The notes beneath the pieces were generated by a model. The model was not told the DNA's origin and did no database searches. It worked only from the letters and a program-made list of their open reading frames with translations. From CAYNWT01 sp964485095 (GTDB lineage: Bacteria > Planctomycetota > Planctomycetia > Planctomycetales > Planctomycetaceae): DNA of 64,000 nt. Position numbers and translations under genes: made by a program. Below are positions 6,923-15,697 of the stretch, piece by piece. Where the stretch lies: assembly GCA_964485095.1 (NCBI GenBank), contig CAZAIB010000018.1:6297-70296 (forward strand). Direction: 5' to 3'. How positions within the stretch are numbered: position 1 is the stretch's first letter; every line of letters begins with the position of its first letter.

Positions 6923-8917
6923 TTGCTTGACCGTGTTCCAACGTCGACGTGCCTCTTTCATCACTCTTTGGTTCGAATCGCGGCCGCTTTCCTGGTTGTG
7001 ACGCTGTGTGCGTCAGACGCAAGGTCGCAGATGAACCGGTCCGGTGGGGACGGACAAAAATCGGGCCAAAAAAAAGCCAACACAGGCAAGGTCCCTCGTG
7101 GTAGCGGGAAGTCTCCGTACCCAACTCCGAAGGGAGTTGACCCCGCGAAGCTGTCCCGCGCGAAAGCGTCAGCGGCGAAGATTGATTCGATGGTCAAGTC
7201 GGCTCAGCGTCGCAAGAACATCGAATCCAACCCGCCGACCAGCGACGCGCAGTTCGTCCGTCGAGCTTACGTTGAGATTTCGGGAACCATTCCAACTCTC
7301 AAAGAGAGTTACGACTTCATCAAGTCGAAGGATAAAGCCAAACGCGAAAAGCTGATCGACAAACTGATTAGCTCAGAAGGTTACGTCAGCACCAACTTTA
7401 ATTACTGGGGCGACCTGCTTCGAATTCGCGATCGCCTGGCCAACAACAATGGCAACGTGGTGGCACAGCCTTACCATGAATGGATCAAGTCATCGATCAG
7501 GCAAAACAAGCACTACGATGATTGGGTCAGGGAAATGCTGACCGCGGAAGGCAAGATCTGGGACAACCCGGCCGTCGGTTACTTCATGCGTGACTCGGGT
7601 ATGGAACTGGATGCCGTCGATCACATGGTTCGCACGTTTCTCGGAACGCAAATCGGGTGTGCTCAATGTCACGATCATCCGTTTGATAGTTGGACTCAAA
7701 AGCAGTTCTACCAAATGGCCGCGTTCACATATGGAACTCGAACCCGACGTGGTGGCGGCGACAAGATGTACGGCAAGAACCCGATCACTCGCGTTCGCGC
7801 AGAGATGAAGAAGATCGATCCGGACCAGAAGACAAACGGCAATTTCAACCGCATCCTCCAGTCCAACTTCTTCACCGTATTTGAGCAACCGAACCGTAGA
7901 CTGCGGCTGCCGCACGATTACCAATACGACGACGCCAAGCCCAAGTCGGTTGTTAAGCCAGCCACGATACTTGGAAAGTCCATCACTGTTGCGAAGGGGC
8001 AGTCGCCGCGTGAAGCAATGGCGGACTGGATGGTGGCTCCCGACAATCCGCGGTTCGCAAAGTCTGTGGCGAACCGCTTATGGGCCAAGGCTATGGGCCG
8101 TGCCTTGATGGAACCAATTGACGACATCCAGGACAACACGAAGTCTTCGATACCGGCTGTCACCAAGTTCCTGACAGAAGAATTGGTTCGACTGGATTTC
8201 GATATGAAGGAATTCATGCGGATCATTTACAACACTCGAACCTGGCAACGGCAGGCTACGCCAACCGATGTCGATTTGGCTGAACCGTACTATTTCCCGG
8301 GGCCTGTCCTGCGGCGGATGACAGCTGAGCAGATTTGGGATTCACTGCTGACCCTGGCGGTTTACAACGCTGGCTCCTTCCGCCGAACGGATTTTTCAGA
8401 CGTGGCGAAGGTTGTTGATGTCGATCTCAAGAACGTCAAAGCTACGGAAATCTTGAAGCGTTCTAAAGAATTCGGCGACAAGTACAGCACCACCGCGATG
8501 CGGAAAGAAGATCGCACGCATTCGTACAAAGGCATGACGCTGGCTCGCGCTTCGGAACTGCCGCTTCCTGTTCCGCCGAACCACTTCCTCCGCCAGTTTG
8601 GTCAGGGAGACCGTGAGCTCATCAATACAGCATCGACCGATGGTTCTGTCAGTCAGGTGCTGACGATGTTTAACGGGCAGATTACGCACATGATGCTGGA
8701 ACCGGGTTCGGTGATTTACGACAACGTTCTCAAGGGAACGTCGTTGAAGAATCGAATCGAAATCATCTTCCTTAGCATTCTGAATCGGTTCCCAACATCT
8801 TCGGAAATGAAGATCGCTCAGGAAGAGATTATGTCGAATCGTAAGAAGGTCGGAGCCGGTTACGGAAACGTGATTTGGGCGCTCATCAACACGAAAGAGT
8901 TTCTGTTCCAGCAATAG
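6923..8917 (+). CDS. exported DUF1549/DUF1553 protein with CxxCH motif
   Basis: The protein (664 aa from this start) has a hydrophobic signal segment (HSLVRIAAAFLVVTLCASDARSQ), a low-complexity Gly/Lys linker, a DUF1549 domain (from about residue 95) and a C-terminal DUF1553 domain (NRLWAKAMGRAL, LLTLAVYNAGSF, FLSILNRFPTSSE). These two domains are a planctomycete hallmark and usually sit beside a DUF1501 protein, as here. The CAQCHDHPFD motif is a CxxCH signature present in DUF1549, though heme binding is unproven. TTG at 6923 is preferred because GGAGGG lies 6 bases upstream; an in-frame GTG at 6905 precedes that site. Function unknown; probably extracytoplasmic. Confidence 0.85.
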   Translation: MLDRVPTSTCLFHHSLVRIAAAFLVVTLCASDARSQMNRSGGDGQKSGQKKANTGKVPRGSGKSPYPTPKGVDPAKLSRAKASAAKIDSMVKSAQRRKNIESNPPTSDAQFVRRAYVEISGTIPTLKESYDFIKSKDKAKREKLIDKLISSEGYVSTNFNYWGDLLRIRDRLANNNGNVVAQPYHEWIKSSIRQNKHYDDWVREMLTAEGKIWDNPAVGYFMRDSGMELDAVDHMVRTFLGTQIGCAQCHDHPFDSWTQKQFYQMAAFTYGTRTRRGGGDKMYGKNPITRVRAEMKKIDPDQKTNGNFNRILQSNFFTVFEQPNRRLRLPHDYQYDDAKPKSVVKPATILGKSITVAKGQSPREAMADWMVAPDNPRFAKSVANRLWAKAMGRALMEPIDDIQDNTKSSIPAVTKFLTEELVRLDFDMKEFMRIIYNTRTWQRQATPTDVDLAEPYYFPGPVLRRMTAEQIWDSLLTLAVYNAGSFRRTDFSDVAKVVDVDLKNVKATEILKRSKEFGDKYSTTAMRKEDRTHSYKGMTLARASELPLPVPPNHFLRQFGQGDRELINTASTDGSVSQVLTMFNGQITHMMLEPGSVIYDNVLKGTSLKNRIEIIFLSILNRFPTSSEMKIAQEEIMSNRKKVGAGYGNVIWALINTKEFLFQQ

Positions 8918-8971
8918 AGACATCCGGCAAACGCAACACCAATCAGCTGACTCACTCGGGGGCACATCGAT

Positions 8972-10252
8972 ATGACTGATTCAAATCTCGACGATCTTTC
9001 TCGGCGGCGGTTCATGGCGTCGGTCGCCAAAGGTTGCCTTGGTGTTAGTGTGATGCCGATGGTTGGCTCGATGGCCTCAGCAGCGGCAATGCCTCCGATG
9101 GCGGGCAAAGCGAAGCACTTGATTTACCTGTTCATGCAAGGAGCCATGTCGCACCTGGACACGTTCGACACCAAGCCCGGAGCCGAAACCCAGGGTGAAA
9201 CAGAAAGCATCAGCACGGCTGTTTCCGGTGTGCAGTTTGGTAACGGACTGCCCGGACTGGCGAAGCGAGCCAATCAGTTGGCCGTCATCCGTTCAATGAC
9301 CACCGAAACCGGCGCGCATGAGCAGGGTCAGTACCTGATGCGGACCAGCTACAAGGCGATCGGTTCGATCCGTCACCCGTTTCTTGGTGCGTGGATGCAC
9401 AAGGTTGGTGGAAAGCTAAACAAGGATCTTCCCGGTAGTGTACTGGTTGGTGGCGCGAATCGGCATCCGGGTGCAGGTTACCTGTCGGCCGAGTTCTCAC
9501 CGGCTCCGGTTGGTAGTGCGGCCACGGGCTTGCAGAATACGAAGTCGCCCGGCTACATCAAAAACAACCAACTTGAGAAACGTTTGCGGCTTACCAAGAA
9601 GTTCGAACGCGACTTCTGGAAGAAGTACAAGCATCGTGAAGTGCAGGCGTACCTCGACTACTACAACGAAGCGGTCAAGTTGCTAAAGAGCAAAGACCTT
9701 GTTGCGTTCGACATCAAGAAAGAAAAGGAAGAGGTTCGAAAGAACTACGGCGTGAATAAAATCGGTCAGGGTTGCCTGTTGGCTCGACGCCTGGTTGAAA
9801 AGGGCGTTCGCTGCGTCGAAGTTGAATATGGCAGCTGGGACCATCACCGTGATGTGTTCACAACATTGCCCGATCGCTGCGCGGAACTCGACCAGGCCGT
9901 CTCTGCACTGCTTGACGATCTGACGGCGTCCGGACGAATTAAAGATACGATGATTGTCATCGGGACGGAGTTTGGTCGTACCCCGAAGATCAATCAAAAC
10001 GTCGGCCGCGACCACCATCCGGGTGCGTTTAGTTGCGTGTTGGCTGGTGGCAGCGTGAAGGGCGGAACCGTCTACGGCAAAACGGACAAGACGGGAGCGT
10101 CAGTCGAAGACGATGGTGTCTACCCAGCCGACCTCAACGCAACCATCGCGTATGGACTCGGGCTGCCCATCTCCAAAGAGTTCAAGTCCGACACCGGTCG
10201 CCCCTTCAAGATCGCCCACGACGGCGAACCCATCAAAGAACTCTTCACCTAG
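8972..10252 (+). CDS. Tat-exported DUF1501 (sulfatase-like) protein
   Basis: The 426-residue product starts with a twin-arginine signal (SRRRFMASVAKGCLGVSV), so it is probably exported folded. It then shows the DUF1501 pattern: LIYLFMQGAMSHLDTFD near the N-terminus, VEVEYGSWDHHRDVFTTLP in the middle and IGTEFGRTPKIN...GRDHHPGAFSCVLAGG near the C-terminus. DUF1501 belongs to the alkaline-phosphatase/sulfatase-like fold; the conserved Asp and His residues could bind metal, but no activity has been assigned. It lies 54 bases after the DUF1549/DUF1553 gene and almost certainly shares its transcript. Its stop is followed directly by the double-hairpin element at 10253. Confidence 0.88.
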   Translation: MTDSNLDDLSRRRFMASVAKGCLGVSVMPMVGSMASAAAMPPMAGKAKHLIYLFMQGAMSHLDTFDTKPGAETQGETESISTAVSGVQFGNGLPGLAKRANQLAVIRSMTTETGAHEQGQYLMRTSYKAIGSIRHPFLGAWMHKVGGKLNKDLPGSVLVGGANRHPGAGYLSAEFSPAPVGSAATGLQNTKSPGYIKNNQLEKRLRLTKKFERDFWKKYKHREVQAYLDYYNEAVKLLKSKDLVAFDIKKEKEEVRKNYGVNKIGQGCLLARRLVEKGVRCVEVEYGSWDHHRDVFTTLPDRCAELDQAVSALLDDLTASGRIKDTMIVIGTEFGRTPKINQNVGRDHHPGAFSCVLAGGSVKGGTVYGKTDKTGASVEDDGVYPADLNATIAYGLGLPISKEFKSDTGRPFKIAHDGEPIKELFT

Positions 10253-10280
10253 CGAACGTTCCGTTCGATCGGTATCCGGT
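10253..10280 (+). repeat. 28-nt stop-codon-proximal double-hairpin element, copy A
   Basis: The element starts immediately after the DUF1501 TAG. Hairpin 1 is CGAACG-TTC-CGTTCG (6-bp stem) and hairpin 2 is ATCGG-TAT-CCGGT (5 bp including one G-T pair). Copies B (11130-11157) and C (54337-54364, minus strand) have the same length, loops and position relative to a stop codon but different stem-1 bases that still pair. Confidence 0.85.
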
Positions 10281-10564
10281 CGGGACGGTGGTTTTGTTGT
10301 GAAGGTGCGCACCCGGTTGTTTGGGTGTGGTGGTGCTGGCTGGTGTGCAGTCACTCTTTTGCTCAGGCTGGAGGAGGTTTGACTTCCTACAGCCTACAGC
10401 CTCACCCCTACCGCCTCCCTCATAATCCGAACTGACGTGCAACTTGAGGCGAAGCCAGGCTAACATCCCCTGTTCCCGTCCACCGACCGCGCGTATAATT
10501 CGTGCTATGGGTGAAGCGACCGGGCCAGTCTCTTCGTGATCGAAACAAATCCTGTAGTTCGAAT
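10281..10564 (+). promoter_or_regulatory. intergenic region upstream of yqgE with a probable sigma70-type promoter
   Basis: A perfect TATAAT lies at 10494-10499, with a weak -35-like TGTTCC at 10471-10476 and 17 bases between them, placing a start about 60 bases before the YqgE ATG. The first part (10281-10350) is GT-rich and includes the palindrome GGTGCGCACC; nothing else recognisable is seen. The -10 match is strong, the -35 poor. Confidence 0.5.
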
Positions 10565-11128
10565 ATGTCACAAGCACTCAAAGGTCATTTTCTTGTTGCC
10601 GCCCGGCACCTGAACGACCCCAACTTCTTCAAGACCGTCGTGTTGATCATCGATCACGGGGACGAAGGAGCGATGGGGTTGGTTGTGAACCGGCCGTCTT
10701 GCCTGAGTGTCGCGGCAGCTTTGTCGCATGAATTCGATTTGTCAGCGTCCAGTGAGATGGTTCACTTTGGTGGCCCTGTTGATCGCGAGGCGTTGTTTAT
10801 TCTCCACAACGCAGACCGTGGCGACTGCTGCAAACAAATCGTTGTTCCTGGTGTCGTGACTGTCGGTTCGTCCGAAGAGTTTCAGTCAGTCCTGGGTGCT
10901 GTCGAAGCGCAGGAACCGTTGGCTTACCGCATCTTCCACGGGTGCGCCGGTTGGGCGCCCGACCAACTGGAGGGCGAGATCGAGCGCGGTGACTGGTTGG
11001 TTCTGCCCGCGTGTTCAGAAACGACGTTCCACGAAGACCCGTACGAACTTTGGGACTTCTGTCTATCAAAGATCCACCGCGCGAATCGCATCCTCCCGCA
11101 CGTAGTCAGAAACCCTGAGTGGAACTAA
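10565..11128 (+). CDS. YqgE/AlgH family protein (DUF179)
   Basis: The 187-residue product matches YqgE/AlgH in length and layout: GHFLVAARHLNDPNFFKTVVLI at the start, GAMGLVVNRPS, FGGPVDREALFILH, and the closing motif HGCAGWAPDQLEGEIERGDWLVLPA. These are soluble proteins of unsettled function; AlgH is linked to alginate regulation in Pseudomonas, which should not be transferred here. ATG 10565 begins at the conserved N-terminus; an in-frame extension to 10502 adds unrelated residues. It appears monocistronic, with its own promoter, a double-hairpin element right after the stop and a terminator at 11198. Confidence 0.9.
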   Translation: MSQALKGHFLVAARHLNDPNFFKTVVLIIDHGDEGAMGLVVNRPSCLSVAAALSHEFDLSASSEMVHFGGPVDREALFILHNADRGDCCKQIVVPGVVTVGSSEEFQSVLGAVEAQEPLAYRIFHGCAGWAPDQLEGEIERGDWLVLPACSETTFHEDPYELWDFCLSKIHRANRILPHVVRNPEWN

Positions 11129-11129
11129 G

Positions 11130-11157
11130 GCAACGTTCCGTTGCATCGGTATCCGGT
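11130..11157 (+). repeat. 28-nt stop-codon-proximal double-hairpin element, copy B
   Basis: It begins one base after the yqgE TAA. Hairpin 1 is GCAACG-TTC-CGTTGC and hairpin 2 is ATCGG-TAT-CCGGT, identical to hairpin 2 of copies A and C. Compared with A, stem 1 differs at the outer pairs on both sides and stays fully paired. Confidence 0.85.
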
Positions 11158-11197
11158 AGGGGAGGCGGCAGGCGTTGGTGGCTGCGGGGCCGGTTTG

Positions 11198-11224
11198 ACA
11201 CGCTGCGAAGCGTGTGGTTTTTGC
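11198..11224 (+). terminator. probable intrinsic terminator after yqgE
   Basis: Stem ACACGCT with AGCGTGT (7 bp, GCGA loop) is followed by GG and a run of five T. It lies 70 bases after the yqgE stop and 48 bases before the convergent stop at 11272. Confidence 0.65.
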
Positions 11225-11271
11225 TTGCTGCGGCTCCTTGATGTCCTGTCAGGAATCGCTCGCGTCCTGAT

Positions 11272-12450
11272 TCAAGGTCTTGGGCCATGATCCAACCACA
11301 CCAGTCGGTGGTCTGAGCAGTCCAGAAGATCAGCACCGTCTGTGCCCGGAGTTGGCCAGAAGATTCCGCTCCGGCTGCGAGGGTCTGAGGACAGCACATA
11401 GTCAACTCGCAGGTTCCCCACGACGCGATCAGAGAAATTTGAAGTGTCGTGTTCGGGCGGGCTCTTATGTTTCGTGTTTGCTCCCGCATCCTTCTCCGCC
11501 TGTAGCCGACCGCCCGAGTTACTCGGCCTGAGGTCTTTGATTAGCGGGTGTTTCAATAACTGTCCGATCGCGTTCGGCCGACTCCCGCCATCAAGCGGGT
11601 CAGCGTTTAGGTCGCCCGCGATCACGAACTCCTCACCAGCCTTAAGACCTCCTTTGCGTTCTTTGTCGTCGTAAATGTAGGTGCTCCGACTGGCGTCGAT
11701 GTAGTCCGCCCACAAACGGATCTCATCGTGATTCCGGCAACCGTTCCTGTCTTCCGGGCCATCGAACGCGGGTGGCGTCGGGTGACAGACAAGGAAATGA
11801 ACCAAGCCGTTGTCGGTTCTGACAGGCAGATCCCAGTGACTCTTGGACGAGAGCCGAACGTGCCGCATGTCTTCTGCTGAATAGTACGGTTGCTTCGTAT
11901 CCGGATTGACCGGCAAGTCAGCGCCTGGCATATCCTTCCACAGGAACTTCTGAAACGTCCGCACGTTGTCCAGGTCGAATGGAAAGCGTGACAGAACCAA
12001 CATGCCGTACTGGCCTGGAAACGCGCCGTATCCGTAAGCGTCCGCAGGACCATCCATCTTGCCATCCTTGTTCAGATCGCGACCGGAGGGCACGCCAGTG
12101 TTGACCGGCGCGGCGTAGTGGTAGGCGTACTCAATTGGTTTCTGCTGCCCGTGTGCGACACCAAGATAGTGTGTGAGGAACAACGAAACCGCTTTGCCGC
12201 TGGGGTCGTAATCGAACTCGTTTAGCAGGATGACGTCCGGCCGGACGCGTTGGATAATTTCAGCGACTTGATGCGCCTGATCACTGGCCGACGCGAGATC
12301 CTTTTTCAATTGCCCGGCCGTTTTTCGGTTCAGCGAGACATTGAATGTTGCGAACCGAATGGGAGGCTCAACAGCCGTGCTCATTTCCTGAGCCATGACG
12401 GATCCGTGGACAGTCAGAAGCACAAGCGCGGTTGGCACGGCGATCTTCAT
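11272..12450 (-). CDS. exported endonuclease/exonuclease/phosphatase (EEP) family protein
   Basis: The 392-residue protein has a signal peptide (AVPTALVLLTVHGSVMAQ) and the EEP superfamily signature in order: RFATFNVSL, PDVILLNEFD (metal-binding Glu), LVHFLVCHPTPP, FVIAGDLNADP and SDHRLVWLD near the C-terminus (catalytic His). EEP proteins are Mg-dependent phosphoesterases acting on nucleic acids, lipids or sugars; the substrate is not evident. A DLNKDGKMDGPAD segment in the middle looks like a calcium-binding loop. It lies 8 bases downstream of the propeller/cytochrome gene, last in a three-gene operon of exported proteins. Confidence 0.88.
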   Translation of the reverse strand: MKIAVPTALVLLTVHGSVMAQEMSTAVEPPIRFATFNVSLNRKTAGQLKKDLASASDQAHQVAEIIQRVRPDVILLNEFDYDPSGKAVSLFLTHYLGVAHGQQKPIEYAYHYAAPVNTGVPSGRDLNKDGKMDGPADAYGYGAFPGQYGMLVLSRFPFDLDNVRTFQKFLWKDMPGADLPVNPDTKQPYYSAEDMRHVRLSSKSHWDLPVRTDNGLVHFLVCHPTPPAFDGPEDRNGCRNHDEIRLWADYIDASRSTYIYDDKERKGGLKAGEEFVIAGDLNADPLDGGSRPNAIGQLLKHPLIKDLRPSNSGGRLQAEKDAGANTKHKSPPEHDTSNFSDRVVGNLRVDYVLSSDPRSRSGIFWPTPGTDGADLLDCSDHRLVWLDHGPRP

Positions 12451-12458
12451 GGGTAGAC

Positions 12459-14141
12459 CTACAACGTATTCAGGTAGTGTTTCAGCATCTCACGTTCGGG
12501 CTTTGGCAGTTTCTTACCAAGCCCGGAAAGGTGCAGTTGCAGCGCGTCGTCAATCGTCTTGGCGCGACCATCGTGGAAGAACGCGCGGCGGTGTCGGAGT
12601 CCGCGCAGTGATGGCGGGTTGAACTTGCGTTGGCCTGCTTCGTCTTCGAAACCGACATCAACGACTCTGTTGGAAGTGAACCGGTCCGGTTCGTGGCATT
12701 TGCTGCAGCCATTGGTTGTGAAGACCCTGCGGCCAGCATCGACCTCTGCCGGGGAAACTGGTCGTGGTTTCAGCGTTCGCAGGTACGCGGCGATATCGGC
12801 AGACGATTGGTCGTCTGCTGGTCCGTGCATCGTTGTGCGAATGGACTTCGCGATCTGGTTCTCCAATGACTGAAAGTTCCCAGACCATCCCCACGGTGCA
12901 GTATCACCGACGCCCAGCAGTGAAGGGATGACCTTGGGCGCTCCGAACGAATCGTCACCCAGCGTGTCTGCACGCAGTCCGGGCGTGTGGCCATCGATAT
13001 GGCAACTGTTGCAGCTAAGCCATCCGTCGTGTGAAAGTTTGCCAGAGAAGAATGCACGCTCGCCTTTTTCGATGGCGGTGAGTGGCTTTGCTTTGGCCGT
13101 GATGAGCGTGGCTGCTTTGGCATGCGTGTCGGAGCCGGTTGGAACATCGATGACGGATAGTGAGTCGGCAAGCTGGTTCGCCACGACGAGCTTTGTCCCG
13201 TCGGAAGTTGCTGCGACACTGACAGGCCGCGTCCCCGTTTCAAGACGCTGGCCTTTGGCGAACTGGAATCGACCTCGTTGGTCCGGCATCTGCGAAATCA
13301 ACAGTTCGTCGGTTCCACGGATGACGACCGCCAGCCGCCCATCATCTAACCGCACCATCGCGCCCGGTTCCGCCGAGCCGTTGTCTAAATCGCCAATGGC
13401 AATGGTGCTGGGGTGAATCTTTTGACTTCCCAGGTCAGCGACAGGCAGTCGCGTGATCACGTTTTGCATGAGCGTGCCCCAGTGCACGTCGGCGAATTCG
13501 GTTCGAGCGATCTGGCTGAGACGCTGATGGCTGATCAGGATCTCATCTCCGACAACAAGCAGGCCACGAATGTTGTGCGCGTGCAGCGGTTTTGTCGACC
13601 GAACACTTCCGTCGCTCGCAATTACCGCGGACATTCCACCAAACGCGTCCGCAACGAAGAACTGGTCATCATCCAGAGACACAACCATGAGCGGTTCGAA
13701 CGGCAGGTCGACAGTCCGTTGCACCTCGCCCGTTTTGATGTCTACGACAGAAACCAGCTTGCCCCAGGTGCCGGTCACTGCGCAGACTTCGGCTGATGGA
13801 GCCACTGCTATCTGGGTCGCTCCGGCAAGCGGGACTCTTTGAGTCACTGCCGGAGCCAGAGAATCATTGGTTGATACGAAAACTAGCTCATTTGCTGACG
13901 GGTCGGTCGCAGCCAGAACTGTTGGGCTGACGATTGCCAGGTCGGCCAGCCGGTCAGCGATTTTTGTAACGCCAAGGACGCGGGATGACGCGTCGAGAAC
14001 GGTCACTGTGCCAGTCGTCGCGTTCGCAACGTAGACAGCATCCGGTGTGGCGACGGCTTTGATCGGACGAGAGAACTCTGTCTCACCATTTGCCAACTGC
14101 GGTGAAACCGCCAATACGGTTGCCAGGAACAGTTGACTCAC
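12459..14141 (-). CDS. exported beta-propeller/di-heme cytochrome c protein
   Basis: The 560-residue product begins with a short signal peptide, then about 330 residues of YVTN-like beta-propeller repeats (VYVANATTGTVTVLDASSR, LVVANQLADSLSVIDVPTG), then a cytochrome c part with two CxxCH heme sites: CNSCHIDGHTPG and CSKCHEPDRFTS. This resembles the C-terminal half of bacterial di-heme peroxidase/MauG-like proteins, including the GLRHRRAFFHDGRAKT segment. It should act in the periplasm in redox chemistry, the propeller perhaps binding a partner. The GTG start at 14141 overlaps the upstream S41-like stop (GTGA), so expression is coupled. The exact reaction is unknown. Confidence 0.85.
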   Translation of the reverse strand: MSQLFLATVLAVSPQLANGETEFSRPIKAVATPDAVYVANATTGTVTVLDASSRVLGVTKIADRLADLAIVSPTVLAATDPSANELVFVSTNDSLAPAVTQRVPLAGATQIAVAPSAEVCAVTGTWGKLVSVVDIKTGEVQRTVDLPFEPLMVVSLDDDQFFVADAFGGMSAVIASDGSVRSTKPLHAHNIRGLLVVGDEILISHQRLSQIARTEFADVHWGTLMQNVITRLPVADLGSQKIHPSTIAIGDLDNGSAEPGAMVRLDDGRLAVVIRGTDELLISQMPDQRGRFQFAKGQRLETGTRPVSVAATSDGTKLVVANQLADSLSVIDVPTGSDTHAKAATLITAKAKPLTAIEKGERAFFSGKLSHDGWLSCNSCHIDGHTPGLRADTLGDDSFGAPKVIPSLLGVGDTAPWGWSGNFQSLENQIAKSIRTTMHGPADDQSSADIAAYLRTLKPRPVSPAEVDAGRRVFTTNGCSKCHEPDRFTSNRVVDVGFEDEAGQRKFNPPSLRGLRHRRAFFHDGRAKTIDDALQLHLSGLGKKLPKPEREMLKHYLNTL

Positions 14142-15514
14142 TGTGCTGCAGCTTTACGAGTTTTCGTCGTTCGGATATCCGGTAGCCTTGCCACGCGTTT
14201 CAGAAGAACTTCCGTCGAGACGCGTTCAACTGGCCCGCCTGAAGAAATATTCGGATGAACCTGATGGGGCACCCGAGCATCCCACACATTCGACGCCCCC
14301 CCTCCTGGAGTCATGCTCTGAATCGGTGGGGTCAGCTTGCGGACGGATGCCGCACCGACCAGTGTTTTACCTTCCACACTTTGAAGGTAACCGGTGGGGA
14401 TTTCCGCGACGATCTCGTCTGCAGCAGGAATGCTTTGAGTCACTAACGCGAATCCCGCGGTAGCTTGCCCATACAGGTTCGCTCGGCGATTCGATAGCAG
14501 AGCCATGGCAATCCATTCCGGCGTACCACTCGTCTGCGAACCAATGACAACCGTAATCTGCATTGATTCCAGCAAGCTGCCGGGTTCCGATTGTATGGGA
14601 GTGGCGTTACCGTCGTGCTGAAGAATCGAACCCAGCGGCCGATCGTCCAACAACGCGCTGGCCAGCAGCTTAGCGTGATGCAAGTTGTGGTTATTGAGCC
14701 CGCGAAAGTCGAAGATTAGATGTTTGGTTGAAGGCCGCAGGTTGGACGCAATCTTCCGAAGCTCATGAACCGCGCTCGCTGCGATGCTCGTAAACTTCAG
14801 GTACGCGGTGTGGTCATCGTCGGAGTAGATTGGCTTTGAGATGGTTCGCATTGGAACCAGCCCGCGCGTGATCGTGTACTCGCGACTCTTGCTGGCAGTG
14901 GGTTGCCGTAGAGTGACTTCGACTTCGCTGCCCGCTGGGCCGCGCAGTTTTGTCACAACATCCCCGATGCTCAATCCATCTGTGGACTCACCGTCGATCG
15001 ACTCAATGATGTCGCCGTCTTGTGCACCGACTTTGTGTGCCGGCCCATTCTCAAACACTTTTGCCATGACAGGCTTCGGCTGCATGGCCAGCTGAATGCC
15101 AGTTCCGACATATCGGTTCTCTGCAACCTGCTTATTGATTTTGTGGTTATCGGCGGTCGACAAACCAACCCCAATGGGCGGCCTTGCTAACACCTCGGAA
15201 ATCGCATCTGTCGCCTGCTTCGGCGACTTTGACATCACCACTTCCTCAATGAGCCCCCGCAAGTCAGCGCTCGACCGCGCTTTGGAGGTTCTTCGAGCCA
15301 ATCCAAGCTTGCCGCTTAGTGTCCTGCAGAACTCATGAACCAACTGGTGGCGAGTGGGAGGGTCGATGTGATGTTCCACAACGGAATCGATGATCGCAAG
15401 AATCCGTGCAGCGTCCGCTTTGCTGTCACCCGCGCGGGTTTCCTCAGACTCCTGAGCCGCTGCCGTCGGCAGAACGCAAATTAGGGTCAATAACAGACAA
15501 GTTTGCAACATCAT
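14138..15514 (-). CDS. exported S41 (C-terminal processing) peptidase-like protein with altered active site
   Basis: The 458-residue protein has a signal peptide, a helical region, a PDZ domain (GTGIQLAMQPKP...VGAQDGDIIESIDGE, about residues 135-215) and a tail-protease-like domain (TAYLKFTSIAASAV, HLIFDFRGLNNHN). Where active S41 enzymes have the SASASE serine motif, this one has SQTSGTPEW, and the catalytic Lys in the following GK motif is replaced (GQATAGFAL). Proteolysis may be lost or use another arrangement. The start is two adjacent ATG codons at 15514 and 15511 after GGGAG; the second has better spacing. First gene of the operon with the propeller/cytochrome and EEP proteins. Confidence 0.8.
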   Translation of the reverse strand: MMLQTCLLLTLICVLPTAAAQESEETRAGDSKADAARILAIIDSVVEHHIDPPTRHQLVHEFCRTLSGKLGLARRTSKARSSADLRGLIEEVVMSKSPKQATDAISEVLARPPIGVGLSTADNHKINKQVAENRYVGTGIQLAMQPKPVMAKVFENGPAHKVGAQDGDIIESIDGESTDGLSIGDVVTKLRGPAGSEVEVTLRQPTASKSREYTITRGLVPMRTISKPIYSDDDHTAYLKFTSIAASAVHELRKIASNLRPSTKHLIFDFRGLNNHNLHHAKLLASALLDDRPLGSILQHDGNATPIQSEPGSLLESMQITVVIGSQTSGTPEWIAMALLSNRRANLYGQATAGFALVTQSIPAADEIVAEIPTGYLQSVEGKTLVGAASVRKLTPPIQSMTPGGGASNVWDARVPHQVHPNISSGGPVERVSTEVLLKRVARLPDIRTTKTRKAAAQ

Positions 15515-15697
15515 GTACTCCCTGGCAGGTGTGCCTGGTTGCAGGATTTAAAGCAGCATTCAGTATAACCGGCACAGCTGTCATCGACTCAGCGATCGTT
15601 TCCTTTTTCCAACCTACCGACACTCCGTGTCTGACCTAGCTTTTTGTGTTACATGAAACTGCGTCCCAACAGAGACACCATTTCGAGAGCGCGAGCC

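Noticed and set aside
14161..14185. ATATCCGGTAG, similar to hairpin 2 of the double-hairpin element
   Set aside because: It lies inside the coding end of the S41-like gene, has no hairpin 1 and is a short chance match.
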